A stretch of 14,388 bases of DNA from Candidatus Cloacimonadota bacterium (GCA_030592835.1 JAUVIJ010000020.1:1-14388); one strand, 5' to 3'. Positions 1 to 7,904 are shown, counted from the first letter of the stretch. Notes: a model not told the origin generated them from the letters alone. Program-made: numbers and translations.

Positions 1-376
1 ATAAAGCCTGAAGATCACTTAATCCTGACGGGATATTTTCCTGACCCAGTTCAGAGATAGTTTCGGGGATATCCATACCACCTTCTGCTGCAAGGTTGAT
101 CTCATCACTGGAGATCGACCCTGGTATGTTAAAGTCACCTATATCTCCCAAATTCTGTAAATTCTCAAGATCACCGGCAGGTTCCTTGAAACTTTCTATC
201 GCTGTTAGTTCCTCCTGCAGAGAATCAGTAATCTTGGGATAGAGAGGAGCAGACAGCTCGGTTTTTGCTAGTCGCAGTATCTTGATATTACCGTCGATTG
301 AAACAAGTTCGGCAATTTTGATGTTGTTGGCATCCTGAAATATACCGAACGCGAATTTATTTCTTTTAGTTTTCAT
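1..376 (-). CDS. Partial protein, possibly PilM-like (N-terminal part only)
   Basis: This open frame starts with ATG at 376-374 and runs off the left edge with no stop, so only about 125 residues are visible. It begins 20 nt after the stop of the pilT-like gene and is probably cotranscribed with it. The purine-rich stretch before the ATG (GAAGAGATT) is a weak ribosome binding site. My translation begins MKTKRNKFAFGIFQDANNIK and continues into IAELVSIDGNIKILRLAKTEL. The pattern of a short strand, Gly, a short turn, then 'IKIAEL' resembles the first strands of actin-like ATPases such as PilM. After about residue 45 the sequence becomes acidic and Asn/Gly/Ser-rich, which is not typical of short PilM proteins. 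The PilM idea rests on this N-terminal pattern and the pilus context only. No signal peptide or membrane segment is visible, so a cytoplasmic location is likely. Confidence 0.55.
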   Translation of the reverse strand, partial: MKTKRNKFAFGIFQDANNIKIAELVSIDGNIKILRLAKTELSAPLYPKITDSLQEELTAIESFKEPAGDLENLQNLGDIGDFNIPGSISSDEINLAAEGGMDIPETISELGQENIPSGLSDLQAL

Positions 377-396
377 AATCTCTTCACTCTTTATTT

Positions 397-1611
397 TTAG
401 GAATAGGTTAACAACTGAGTTATTCTTTTTTTATTATTGGCGAAATTCATAGCTGAAGTTTTCGTAATAACATTTTTTTTATATAAATTAAATAAATCCT
501 GTTCCATCGTTACCATACCAAATTTTTTGCTTTCATTGATCATCTGGTAGATCTCATTGATATTGCCATTCCTGATAGCAGCTTGAACAGAGCTGTTCAC
601 AGAGAGTATTTCCTTGGCCAAAGTAAGTTTTCCCAGTCTGTTAGGTATTAATTTCTGAGAAATTATTACACACAAAGTATCTGCCAGACGATTTCGTACT
701 CTTTCCTGTTCAACCGGTGGGAATTCAGCAATAATTCTGTGTATACTGTCTATTGCCGAACTTGTATGAAGTGTTGTAAAACATTTATGCCCACTGTCGG
801 TTGCTTCCAGCACCGTTGCTATAGTTGCAGGATCCCTCATCTCCCCAACAACAATAATATCCGGATCTTGTCTCAGTGCTTGAATTGTCCCTTCCCGAAA
901 AGATAAAACATCCTGACCTAACTCCCGATGTCTGATGATACATTTATCCGAGTCATGTACATATTCGATGGGATTACCCACAATAACTATGTGGGCTTCA
1001 TTAGTATGATTGTTCATGTCTACAATAGAATCCAGTGTGCAGCTTTTTCCTGAACCTGTAATTCCAGTAATTAAGATCAATCCTGCTTTTTCAAATTGTA
1101 AACTAAATCTTTTTATGACCGGTTCGGGAAAACCAAGCGTCTCCATTTTAAAGAGATCCTGATTTATCCTTCTAAAATTAGCACAGAGCACATTACTTTC
1201 GTAATAAATGTCGCCACGGAAACGATTTTTTCTTTCTCCATCTTCCAGTTCGACACCCAGGGAAAAATCAACATTCTTATTTTTAAATAAAGTCACTTTC
1301 TGATCGTCGGAAAGAATGCTGAGAAGAATAGCAGAAACCTCATCATCCTGATAATGTGGAAGGTCCTCAACCGGGGATTTTTTACCATATAACCTGAACC
1401 AGATCATCCGTTTTGACCCCGGTCCTCCGAAATCCAGATCCGATGCATCCAGTTCACGCATATATTTCAGCATCTTCCTGAGGTGTTCAAAGGCGATCTT
1501 CCTCCAGGACGAATTAAAGGTGATCATCTTGTTGATGTTCTGAAAACGATTTGTCCCGGTGAGATATTCCGGTAAAGTTACCTGCATTTCTGGAGTAAAG
1601 GGAAGACTCAT
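397..1611 (-). CDS. pilT: PilT-like twitching/retraction ATPase
   Basis: A 404-residue secretion-type AAA+ ATPase of the PilT branch, expected to power pilus retraction at the inner-membrane base. Visible motifs are an N-terminal ASDLDF stretch near residue 56 (PilT usually has ASDLH), Walker A GITGSGKS at 183-190, Walker B DPDIIVVGEMRD at 249-260, a His box GHKCFTTLHTSS from 274, and AIRNGNINEI at 345-354, which matches the start of the PilT-specific AIRNLIRE motif. There is no N-terminal MshEN domain and no Cys4 zinc site, which separates it from PilB. It is slightly longer than the usual 345-370 residues because of an N-terminal extension. The start is ATG at 1611 with GAGG four bases upstream. 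Oddly, the Asp box, normally EDPIE, reads GNPIE at 212-216, so both leading acidic residues are lost. It could be a PilU-like accessory paralogue rather than the main retraction motor. Confidence 0.9.
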   Translation of the reverse strand: MSLPFTPEMQVTLPEYLTGTNRFQNINKMITFNSSWRKIAFEHLRKMLKYMRELDASDLDFGGPGSKRMIWFRLYGKKSPVEDLPHYQDDEVSAILLSILSDDQKVTLFKNKNVDFSLGVELEDGERKNRFRGDIYYESNVLCANFRRINQDLFKMETLGFPEPVIKRFSLQFEKAGLILITGITGSGKSCTLDSIVDMNNHTNEAHIVIVGNPIEYVHDSDKCIIRHRELGQDVLSFREGTIQALRQDPDIIVVGEMRDPATIATVLEATDSGHKCFTTLHTSSAIDSIHRIIAEFPPVEQERVRNRLADTLCVIISQKLIPNRLGKLTLAKEILSVNSSVQAAIRNGNINEIYQMINESKKFGMVTMEQDLFNLYKKNVITKTSAMNFANNKKRITQLLTYS

Positions 1612-1642
1612 TTTACCTCGTTCTTGAAATCAAAAAAATCTT

Positions 1643-1689
1643 AATATACTTTAATTACCTTTCATTAAACAACTTTTAAAAAATGTCAA
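1643..1689 (-). promoter_or_regulatory. Candidate promoter for the pilT-like gene
   Basis: Upstream of the pilT-like start, the minus strand carries a perfect TTGACA at 1689-1684, but the hexamer at the correct distance is poor (TAATGA). A better -10 element, TATATT at 1648-1643, has TTGTTT 18 nt upstream at 1672-1667. Either arrangement could start transcription 25-50 nt before the ATG. The evidence is motif matching only, in a very AT-rich gap where chance matches are common. Confidence 0.3.
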
Positions 1690-1700
1690 GCTTAATTTTT

Positions 1701-1721
1701 TATGTAACCCGCTATTACATA
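1701..1721. repeat. Inverted repeat upstream of pilT-like promoter
   Basis: TATGTAA at 1701-1707 and TTACATA at 1715-1721 form a perfect 7-bp inverted repeat around a 7-nt spacer. It lies about 12 bp upstream of the TTGACA box, where a regulator operator could sit. No U-tract follows on either strand, so a terminator is unlikely. AT-rich composition makes chance possible. Confidence 0.3.
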
Positions 1722-1737
1722 AGAAGTTATATATTTC

Positions 1738-1760
1738 AGAGCCTCCACAGGCTCTTTTTT
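1738..1760 (+). terminator. Hairpin plus T-run, oriented along the plus strand
   Basis: AGAGCCT (1738-1744), loop CCAC and AGGCTCT (1749-1755) form a perfect 7-bp stem running into TTTTTT (1755-1760). This is a textbook intrinsic terminator for plus-strand transcription, yet all neighbouring genes are on the minus strand. On the minus strand the stem is preceded by A residues and followed by TGAAATATA, so it would be only a weak terminator for the response-regulator operon. Confidence 0.45.
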
Positions 1761-1855
1761 AACTTCCTATCCTCTTAAATCATTAAATTTTAACAGCAAC
1801 TTTTGTCTTTCAGTATTCTGATAAATATTCAAGTTAGTAGATTTTTTTCTTTTCC

Positions 1856-2710
1856 TTATTTCTCACCGGTTATAAGTTTTAACATGACAATTCGCTGAAC
1901 AGATTTTCGCCACTTGAAGAAAAGAGAATTTACCAGATTTATCATGAACCGTTTCAGTAATTTCTCGCCCTTAAAAGCGAAAAAATCGAGAAGCTTTTTA
2001 CGGTCAAAATATTTCAATTGTGCTGCCGTTTCAGCCCGTAAAGTAGCAAAGGATGAACCGGAAAGGAGAAAACCTTCTTCTCCGTAAGTATCCCATTTCT
2101 GCATATAATCAACAGTTGTATTATTTAACCAGATCGAAACCTCACCACTATCCAGAATGACAATAGTACCTTCTTCTTCATCCTGTAAAGAAAGTGTTTC
2201 ACCAACATCAAACTTCTTTATTCTCCCTAAGGACATAAAGTCCATTTTATCTTCGGGTGTAAAACCCTGCAGTATTATAGGTTCACGTTTATGAATAGCT
2301 TCTGATGCCGGTTCAAAGGCTTTTTGCAGAGGTCCGTAAAGATCACGGGAATACTGTAAACCATTTTTGACTGCTTCGAATAGTTCCTCGGAGTTAATCG
2401 GTTTGGAGAGATACTGATATGCACCCGCATGAACAGCCTTGACTGCTCCTTCGATACTGGAATATCCTGTCAAAATAATTATCACTGCCAGAGGCTGCTT
2501 TTTTTTGATTTCTTTCATTAACTCCAGACCACCCATTCGGGGCATCGCCATATCGATTAGAAAGATATCGTAAACATCACTATCCAGTTTTTCCAGAGCG
2601 TCCTGTCCATCGATTGCCAGCGATACTTTATATCCTTCTTCCTCGAGTAATTCTTTGCAGATTTCTCTGATGCTCTGTTCGTCATCAATAACAAAAATAT
2701 GTTCTTTCAT
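1856..2710 (-). CDS. Response regulator with cyclic-nucleotide-binding-like C-terminal domain
   Basis: A 284-residue two-domain regulator. Residues 1-120 are a complete receiver domain: acidic pair D9/D10, phosphoacceptor D53 (FLIDMAMP), T81 and K103 (SKP). After a linker, residues 155-265 resemble the cNMP-binding beta-roll seen in Crp-type proteins (KKFDVGETL, then IVILDSGEVSIWL, then YGEEGFLLSGSSFATLRAET), followed by helices. The phosphate-binding cassette lacks the Arg usually found before the Ala-Thr pair, so true nucleotide binding is doubtful. There is no helix-turn-helix, so the output is probably protein interaction or allostery and not DNA binding. The ATG at 2710 has AAGGA seven bases upstream. 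The gene starts 10 nt after the PilS-like kinase and is its likely partner. It ends the six-gene machine operon. Confidence 0.85.
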   Translation of the reverse strand: MKEHIFVIDDEQSIREICKELLEEEGYKVSLAIDGQDALEKLDSDVYDIFLIDMAMPRMGGLELMKEIKKKQPLAVIIILTGYSSIEGAVKAVHAGAYQYLSKPINSEELFEAVKNGLQYSRDLYGPLQKAFEPASEAIHKREPIILQGFTPEDKMDFMSLGRIKKFDVGETLSLQDEEEGTIVILDSGEVSIWLNNTTVDYMQKWDTYGEEGFLLSGSSFATLRAETAAQLKYFDRKKLLDFFAFKGEKLLKRFMINLVNSLFFKWRKSVQRIVMLKLITGEK

Positions 2711-2720
2711 AATTGTATCC

Positions 2721-3617
2721 TTACAGTTTTTTGCGTTCTTCCTTGACCAACTCTAATTTTTTCAGACTTTGGAATTTCATTAATACATCATTAATGCTAT
2801 TAAGAGCTTCCGCCATCTGTATTCCTGATTTTACTAATTTTTCATCATTATATTCTTCGGCTGCTTTTTTAATTCTTCTTATCGAGAGTGAAATTATAGT
2901 CAGGGAATTATTAATATCGTGATCTATTCCAGCAATCTTTGCGGCTTCATGAAGCACTTCCTGGTATTTATCAAGATTATCTTGATTATCCGTTAATTGC
3001 TGCTGCTTTCTTAAGAGGTTCTGCTCGTGGGCTTCTAACTCATCTTTATAAGCATTCATCTTCAATGACAGTTTTTTCAGAGTCATTCCAAAATAGCTTG
3101 AAATAAAAGAGACACCTGCAAATAAGGCTGTATAGGATATCAGGAATACAGTTTGGGTGGAGATATCAGAATAATAGGGTCTACCATTAACAGGTACCAG
3201 CCAGCCAAAATTGTAAAGTAGGATTAATAATAGCATACACAAACTACCGATCATAGCGGCAATAAAACCACCTGCGTTTTCAATGGAAATACTTGCAGTA
3301 ATTACAGCAATAAGATAGATCCAGATGAAATGACTGTCCATACCTCCGGTCAGATGCACGACCAGAGTGGCAAAAATAATATCAAGAGTGATCTGAACAG
3401 CCCTGATAATATAATTAGGATAAATTACCTGTAGATGATATAAAATATTTAATATACTGATCCCAAAAAAGGTGACAATGAATATTATTACAGGGTAGGA
3501 TTGATAGCTTTGATTAACTCTCAGAATTCCAATGGCAAAAAGCACGAGGACCATGAACCAGCGGATTTTAGACCACCATGAATACATGTTTTTTACAGGA
3601 TCTGTTAAAACATCCAT
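2721..3617 (-). CDS. PilS/RegB-like membrane histidine kinase lacking an ATPase domain
   Basis: A 298-residue protein. Roughly residues 15-180 contain about six membrane segments with a GGMDSHFIWIYLIAV stretch (91-105) typical of PilS/RegB-type sensor modules. A coiled coil (about 183-222) leads into an H-box, IAGIDHDINNSL, with the presumed phosphoacceptor at H233 and a second helix to about residue 285. The protein then ends in a Lys/Glu-rich tail. No N, G1, F or G2 boxes follow, so the HATPase_c domain of about 120 residues is missing altogether. The response regulator begins only 10 nt later, leaving no room for a frameshifted ATPase. It may be phosphorylated in trans by another kinase, or act as a phosphatase, phosphotransfer protein or scaffold. 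The start ATG at 3617 has AAGGA five bases upstream. Confidence 0.85.
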   Translation of the reverse strand: MDVLTDPVKNMYSWWSKIRWFMVLVLFAIGILRVNQSYQSYPVIIFIVTFFGISILNILYHLQVIYPNYIIRAVQITLDIIFATLVVHLTGGMDSHFIWIYLIAVITASISIENAGGFIAAMIGSLCMLLLILLYNFGWLVPVNGRPYYSDISTQTVFLISYTALFAGVSFISSYFGMTLKKLSLKMNAYKDELEAHEQNLLRKQQQLTDNQDNLDKYQEVLHEAAKIAGIDHDINNSLTIISLSIRRIKKAAEEYNDEKLVKSGIQMAEALNSINDVLMKFQSLKKLELVKEERKKL

Positions 3618-3637
3618 AATCTTCCTTTAATAAATTT

Positions 3638-4222
3638 CTAGAAATACATATTAAGTAAATACTGCCTTAAAACAATTCTGTTTTTAGGATCTTCACGATT
3701 GGCTGCAGATGGTGAACTTGGTGAAATCGCATCGTAAAAAAATTCCATTGTCACCTCTAAAAATCTGATATTAACCAGATCTCCGGAAGCTATAAAACCG
3801 TTGGTAAAGGGCAGTTCATTATTATCAGCATCAAAATAGGATATATGCAGGCTGTCAGAAAGATAGAAGGTCCCCATGACCCGGTTTCCATCGATATATG
3901 CTTCTAAGGGAAAACCCATGTTCATGGAATCCTGCTGGACGATCTCGTAGGTTCTCAGTGTACTTGTAAAGGTGGAATCATTAGTTTGAAAACGGAACCT
4001 GCTGACTCCGGTAGAATCCAGAATTACACCTGCTACTCCCGCACCAGCCAAAGATATATAATCTCCTACTACTCTGGCGAGTATTTCAGAGGTCTCCGTA
4101 AGCAGGATCTGTTGATGAATATCAAAAGCCAGTGCCTGAACATTGAAAAGAGCATTTAACATTGTCAACAAAAGAAGACCGCCAATTATAGCAGCTCCAA
4201 CAATATCGATCATTGCATTCAT
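3638..4222 (-). CDS. Pilin-like/pseudopilin-like membrane-anchored protein
   Basis: A 194-residue protein with an N-terminal hydrophobic helix from about residue 5 to 27 (IVGAAIIGGLLLLTMLNALF), then an amphipathic helical stretch and a mostly beta, Asp/Ser/Thr-rich C-terminal domain. That layout fits minor pilins or pseudopilins. It lacks the classic basic leader and the GFTLIE motif; the only leader-like material is MNAMID. It has no cysteines. It sits between another pilin-like gene (12-nt gap) and the PilS-like kinase gene (20-nt gap), inside the pilC-pilB operon. The ATG at 4222 has a clear AGGAG five bases upstream, which supports this start over the in-frame ATG at 4213. The function is inferred from layout and position; I do not recognise a named family. 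Confidence 0.75.
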   Translation of the reverse strand: MNAMIDIVGAAIIGGLLLLTMLNALFNVQALAFDIHQQILLTETSEILARVVGDYISLAGAGVAGVILDSTGVSRFRFQTNDSTFTSTLRTYEIVQQDSMNMGFPLEAYIDGNRVMGTFYLSDSLHISYFDADNNELPFTNGFIASGDLVNIRFLEVTMEFFYDAISPSSPSAANREDPKNRIVLRQYLLNMYF

Positions 4223-4234
4223 TAACTCTCCTGG

Positions 4235-4663
4235 TTATTCGATAGAGGCATAAATATAACTTATAGGATGAGCACTGGTTCCGATCCTGATCGTATCATT
4301 TCCGAAAGGACATGCTATTCTGATGTCTACTCTCTGATAATCCTGGGTGCCATCACTTACGTTTACACCGAATTGATTGCACCAGTGCGGGCTGGATGAT
4401 ACAATATAATCGATCCCATTCACAGTAATGACCGAGTCGTTAAAAGTAAAGTTATTATAAATTTCTGAAAAGGTCATAGAAGCGCTGATATTCATGGCTT
4501 CAACTTCCTGTAGAAAAGCATCGGCAATTTTGTAACCCTGCATTGAGATCATAGCATCATAAGTATAATATGCCAGCGTAAATAAATTTGAATTTGTGGT
4601 TACTATTATCGTTGAAAATAATACAACAGATAAGAGAACAAGAATAAGTTGACCGGTACCCAT
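4235..4663 (-). CDS. Small pilin-like protein with MGTxQ N-terminus
   Basis: A 142-residue protein with a hydrophobic N-terminal helix beginning almost at the first residue (MGTGQLILVLLSVVLF), followed by a helix and a C-terminal globular domain with two cysteines, C95 and C118, that could form a disulphide. The first 13 residues match those of the pilin-like protein at 8061-8477 at 8 positions (shared MGT, Q5, L8, LSV), which suggests a common export and assembly signal. There is no basic leader and no Glu at the usual +5 position of mature type IV pilins. It starts 3 nt after the pilB-like stop, with GAGGA about eight bases before the ATG. It is probably a minor pilin or pseudopilin; this is inference from layout and neighbours. 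Confidence 0.78.
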   Translation of the reverse strand: MGTGQLILVLLSVVLFSTIIVTTNSNLFTLAYYTYDAMISMQGYKIADAFLQEVEAMNISASMTFSEIYNNFTFNDSVITVNGIDYIVSSSPHWCNQFGVNVSDGTQDYQRVDIRIACPFGNDTIRIGTSAHPISYIYASIE

Positions 4664-4666
4664 TTT

Positions 4667-6454
4667 TTAATCCTCAGAAGAGGCATAAGCCGCTTCAGAA
4701 ACTGTTGTAAGACCATTTCTGATCCTGTCTAATCCAGATTCCTGCATGGAAAGCATTCCCTGATCCTCTCCAATTTTTCTGATCAATTGCTCATCTATTT
4801 CATCACCGGATTCTACAATGGCTTTCCTGATTTCCTTAGTGAAATAAAGGGCTTCACATATTGTTATTCTGCCTTTGTATCCTCTCGTACATTTTTTGCA
4901 GCCATCGATATTAGCTTCACATATTTTTCCTGACTCCAATTCATCCATTGTCAAACCCATATCGAGGGCTGCGGTATATTTATCCTTAGAGATTGGAATC
5001 CTACAGTTAGTACATAATTTACGAACAAGTCTTTGAGCTACTATGATATTGATTGCATAAGCCAGAAGGAAAGGTTCGATTCCTATTTTGAATAATCGCG
5101 AGATCGCACTGGGAGCATCATTAGTGTGAAGCGTAGAAAGAGTAAGATGGCCTGTATTTGCCAGTTTTACAGCAACATCAGCCGTGACTCTATCTCTGAT
5201 CTCTCCCACCATTACCACATCAGGATCATGTCTTAAAATAGTACGAATCGCTTCGTCAAAAGGTAATCTATGGCCAATCTTGATCTGACGTGCCCCTTTA
5301 ATAAGGTACTCTACCGGATCCTCACAGGTCAATATATTCAGAGTCGGATCGAGAATATGGTGTAATGCCGCCATCAGAGTAGTTGATTTACCACTACCGG
5401 TAGGGCCCGTAAGAAGGACAATTCCTCTGGACTTACTGATAGCTTTACTGAAATCAGCTTCGGCTTGCTGCTGAAATCCAAGCTTTCTAAGATCGGTAAT
5501 AACATTTCTGTCGTCAATGATCCTGATCACAATACTCTCGAACCGGCGTTCATATTCAGATGAGATTATCGGGATAATAGAAACCCTGAATCTGATCAAA
5601 TAGTTATCGATAACACGTTGGGCAAATCCATCCTGGGCAGTATCTCTTTCAAATCTATCTACACCCATACTCCTGTCTTTGACAACAGCAGCAATTGCTT
5701 CCGGAGATGTTCTTTCCTGACGATGCCAGAGGTTTAATTTACCATCGATCCTGAAATAAAAATCCACATTCGAACGTTCGTGGGGTATTATATGAATATC
5801 GCTGGCTCTTTTTCGCACTGCTTCAATCAGGGATCCCTCAAAAAGATTGACGAGAAGGCTTTTATTGATCTCATCATCGAGTGCATATTCATCGATTTTG
5901 GCTTTGTCTTCACCTTCTTGGACTTCCTCGATCTGCTGAATGGATTCTTCAAGAAGATCTAAGAATTCGTTCTTCTGGGGAGAAACAACTTCGATAAGAT
6001 CTGTTAAAGTTTTAAATTTACAGTAAACGATCTCATATTTTTTGAAATCAGAATAAACCGGTATTCTCTCGATGATCTTTTCTGTGGGGTTAGCGGCAAG
6101 GACAATGAGTGTATTTCTTCTTCCAGTCTGTAACTGATAAGGTACTATCTTTTTATAGAGAAGTTCTTTCTTGAAATCATCCGGGAATTTACTTAAGATC
6201 TCTCTTGTATGTTTGATCTGATTTTTTGTGAGTTCGGGAACGTTGATCTCTATATTGCGAAAAGCATACATATCAGCCAGCATGCCGAAAATAGCGTGAT
6301 GATCCACCTTGAAATCAGAAACCAGGATCTCACCCAGCATCCTGGGATTGGTGCTGTTTTCTTCGTGCTGTATCATTAAAGATTTTTCGAGAGTGAGATC
6401 GTCGATAATACCTCGACTCAATAAAACCTGGCCAAATCTTGATTTCTTTACCAC
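4667..6454 (-). CDS. pilB: PilB/GspE-type pilus extension or secretion ATPase
   Basis: A 595-residue cytoplasmic hexameric ATPase that would power pilin polymerisation by turning on the PilC platform. The order seen is an N-terminal MshEN/GspE-N region (FGQVLLSRGIIDDLTLEKS, then MLGEILV), a second N-terminal domain (EAVRKRASDIHIIPHE at about 211), Walker A GPTGSGKST at 350-358, Asp box CEDPVEY at 377-383, Walker B DPDVVMVGEIRD at 410-421, a His box GHLTLSTLHTND at 435-446, and a Cys4 zinc site C481/C484/C519/C522. All key motifs are intact and the length is normal for PilB. The start is GTG at 6454, with GAGGA five bases upstream and 14 nt after the pilC-like stop. GspE of a type II system is the alternative; context favours a pilus-like machine. 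Confidence 0.93.
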   Translation of the reverse strand: MVKKSRFGQVLLSRGIIDDLTLEKSLMIQHEENSTNPRMLGEILVSDFKVDHHAIFGMLADMYAFRNIEINVPELTKNQIKHTREILSKFPDDFKKELLYKKIVPYQLQTGRRNTLIVLAANPTEKIIERIPVYSDFKKYEIVYCKFKTLTDLIEVVSPQKNEFLDLLEESIQQIEEVQEGEDKAKIDEYALDDEINKSLLVNLFEGSLIEAVRKRASDIHIIPHERSNVDFYFRIDGKLNLWHRQERTSPEAIAAVVKDRSMGVDRFERDTAQDGFAQRVIDNYLIRFRVSIIPIISSEYERRFESIVIRIIDDRNVITDLRKLGFQQQAEADFSKAISKSRGIVLLTGPTGSGKSTTLMAALHHILDPTLNILTCEDPVEYLIKGARQIKIGHRLPFDEAIRTILRHDPDVVMVGEIRDRVTADVAVKLANTGHLTLSTLHTNDAPSAISRLFKIGIEPFLLAYAINIIVAQRLVRKLCTNCRIPISKDKYTAALDMGLTMDELESGKICEANIDGCKKCTRGYKGRITICEALYFTKEIRKAIVESGDEIDEQLIRKIGEDQGMLSMQESGLDRIRNGLTTVSEAAYASSED

Positions 6455-6468
6455 CGGGTCCTCTTAAA

Positions 6469-7821
6469 CTAAAATCCGGTTATACCTGGTGCAGGAGGTG
6501 AAACCATTGCTATTTCAGAAGAAACTATGGTCAACATTGTAATGACTATACCAATGAACAAACCAATAAAAACCTGGATAGATTCGATTAGATTTCCCAT
6601 TTTATAGGTAGTTTCCTTTTCATAGAAAGTTGCGATCTGATGAGCAGCCTGAAGAACGTTACCCGATTCGGTTCCCGTACGTAAACGATTGAGGGTCGTC
6701 CTGTTAAAGACTTTCGCCTGTTGCAAAGCAGGTACCAGGGGCATTCCTTCTTTCAACATCAAGGGGATCGTTATAGTTTTAACACCTCTCTCTATATAGG
6801 CATTACGGCAGGCTTCTGCCGAGGCTTGAATCGTCTCGATATTATTTTCAGCTCCTGAATAAATAGCGGAAAAAACCCGGAAGAATATTTCAATACTGGA
6901 TTTATGCAGTAGTTCTCCCATGATCGGTAATCCCATCAGGAATTTGTCCCTCCAGATCCTTCCCTTGTGAGTTCTCCACCAGAAAGCAATTATGATGAAA
7001 GGGATCAGGAAACATAAGAATATAATAAACCAGCTATCTGCAAGAAAATCGCTTAATCTCAAGGTTCCAGCTGTCAGTGGCGGTACGGGTATATCAAATT
7101 TGAGGAATAACCTCGCTGTTGCTGGAAATATATCGACGACATAATAAAGTACTGCCGCCATCATTAAAAGTACTGTAAACGCCGGTACGATCAGAGCCTG
7201 ACGTAATTTTTTCCGGTACTCCATATCCCGTTCCATGAATTTGGCAGTAGCTTCATATACCATTGCCATATTACCGCTCCTGGTCGCCAGACCCAGCATG
7301 TAAGCTGGAAAACGACCAAAAACATCGGCATACCTGTTGAAAACTTCCGTTCCCTCCTTACCCTTTTTCAGATCTCCTTCAATACTTTTCAGAGTTTCTC
7401 TCAAAGTGGGATTAGCCTCGTCATCAGCCAGCATTCTCAGGATCTTATCAAAACTCATTTTCTCACGAAGCAGAAAAGTTGCCAGATTAACGAACATGAG
7501 TACGCTGGAAAAAGGAGGTTTTAAGCGAATATCAAGAAGTACCGGCTCTATTTTGGCATTTTTATAACCGATGTTTTCCAGAGCGACAGCCAGTTCATGC
7601 TTGGTATAAGCTTGTTGCTTACCTTTTAATACTCCTTTACCAGGAACTTTTACCCTGTAAATAAAGGTCTTCTTGGGAAGAATATTGTTCAGTCTGAGTT
7701 GATATTTTAAGGTGATTCCATTGACTAACTTCTTAGCAGTACCGAAATTATGTGCAAGAACAACACCCTGGACGATCTTACCATTTTTGCTGACTGCACT
7801 GTACCTGTATTCTTTTAACAT
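6469..7821 (-). CDS. pilC: PilC/GspF-type inner-membrane platform protein
   Basis: A 450-residue polytopic protein that forms the inner-membrane platform on which the pilus ATPases act. An N-terminal region resembling PilC (YRYSAVSKNGKIVQGVVLA) precedes two GspF domains. The first (about 104-230) carries LATRSGNMAMVYEATAKF and ends in a membrane segment near 208-230. The second (about 305-435) carries RTGTESGNVLQAAHQIATFY, preceded by a membrane segment at 264-281 and followed by one at 412-436. This is the normal three-helix arrangement. The length is slightly above the usual 400-410 because of a longer N-terminal section. The ATG at 7821 has AAGGG nine bases upstream. It is the first gene of a six-gene run and has its own candidate promoter about 35 bp upstream, separated from the pilin gene by a hairpin terminator. 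Confidence 0.92.
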   Translation of the reverse strand: MLKEYRYSAVSKNGKIVQGVVLAHNFGTAKKLVNGITLKYQLRLNNILPKKTFIYRVKVPGKGVLKGKQQAYTKHELAVALENIGYKNAKIEPVLLDIRLKPPFSSVLMFVNLATFLLREKMSFDKILRMLADDEANPTLRETLKSIEGDLKKGKEGTEVFNRYADVFGRFPAYMLGLATRSGNMAMVYEATAKFMERDMEYRKKLRQALIVPAFTVLLMMAAVLYYVVDIFPATARLFLKFDIPVPPLTAGTLRLSDFLADSWFIIFLCFLIPFIIIAFWWRTHKGRIWRDKFLMGLPIMGELLHKSSIEIFFRVFSAIYSGAENNIETIQASAEACRNAYIERGVKTITIPLMLKEGMPLVPALQQAKVFNRTTLNRLRTGTESGNVLQAAHQIATFYEKETTYKMGNLIESIQVFIGLFIGIVITMLTIVSSEIAMVSPPAPGITGF

Positions 7822-7856
7822 AAGCGTAGGCCCTTATTTTTTATTGAATTTAGCAT

Positions 7857-7885
7857 AAAATAAAATTTTGCCAGTGTATAGTCAA
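7857..7885 (-). promoter_or_regulatory. Candidate sigma-70-type promoter for the pilC-led operon
   Basis: On the minus strand TTGACT (7885-7880), a 17-nt spacer and TATTTT (7862-7857) match the -35/-10 pattern at 5 of 6 and 4 of 6 positions. The expected start is about 30 nt before the pilC ATG. It lies downstream of the pilin terminator, so it would give the machine genes their own transcript. Motif evidence only. Confidence 0.4.
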
Positions 7886-7904
7886 GCAATTATTAAAATT
7901 AATG

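Noticed and set aside
2711..2720. Frameshift or deletion explaining the missing kinase ATPase domain
   Set aside because: Only 10 nt separate the kinase stop from the next start codon, and the regulator's own ribosome binding site lies across that junction.
7850..7880. Possible sigma-54 promoter before pilC (TGGCA on the minus strand at 7874-7870)
   Set aside because: No GC doublet occurs at the required distance, so the -12 element is missing.
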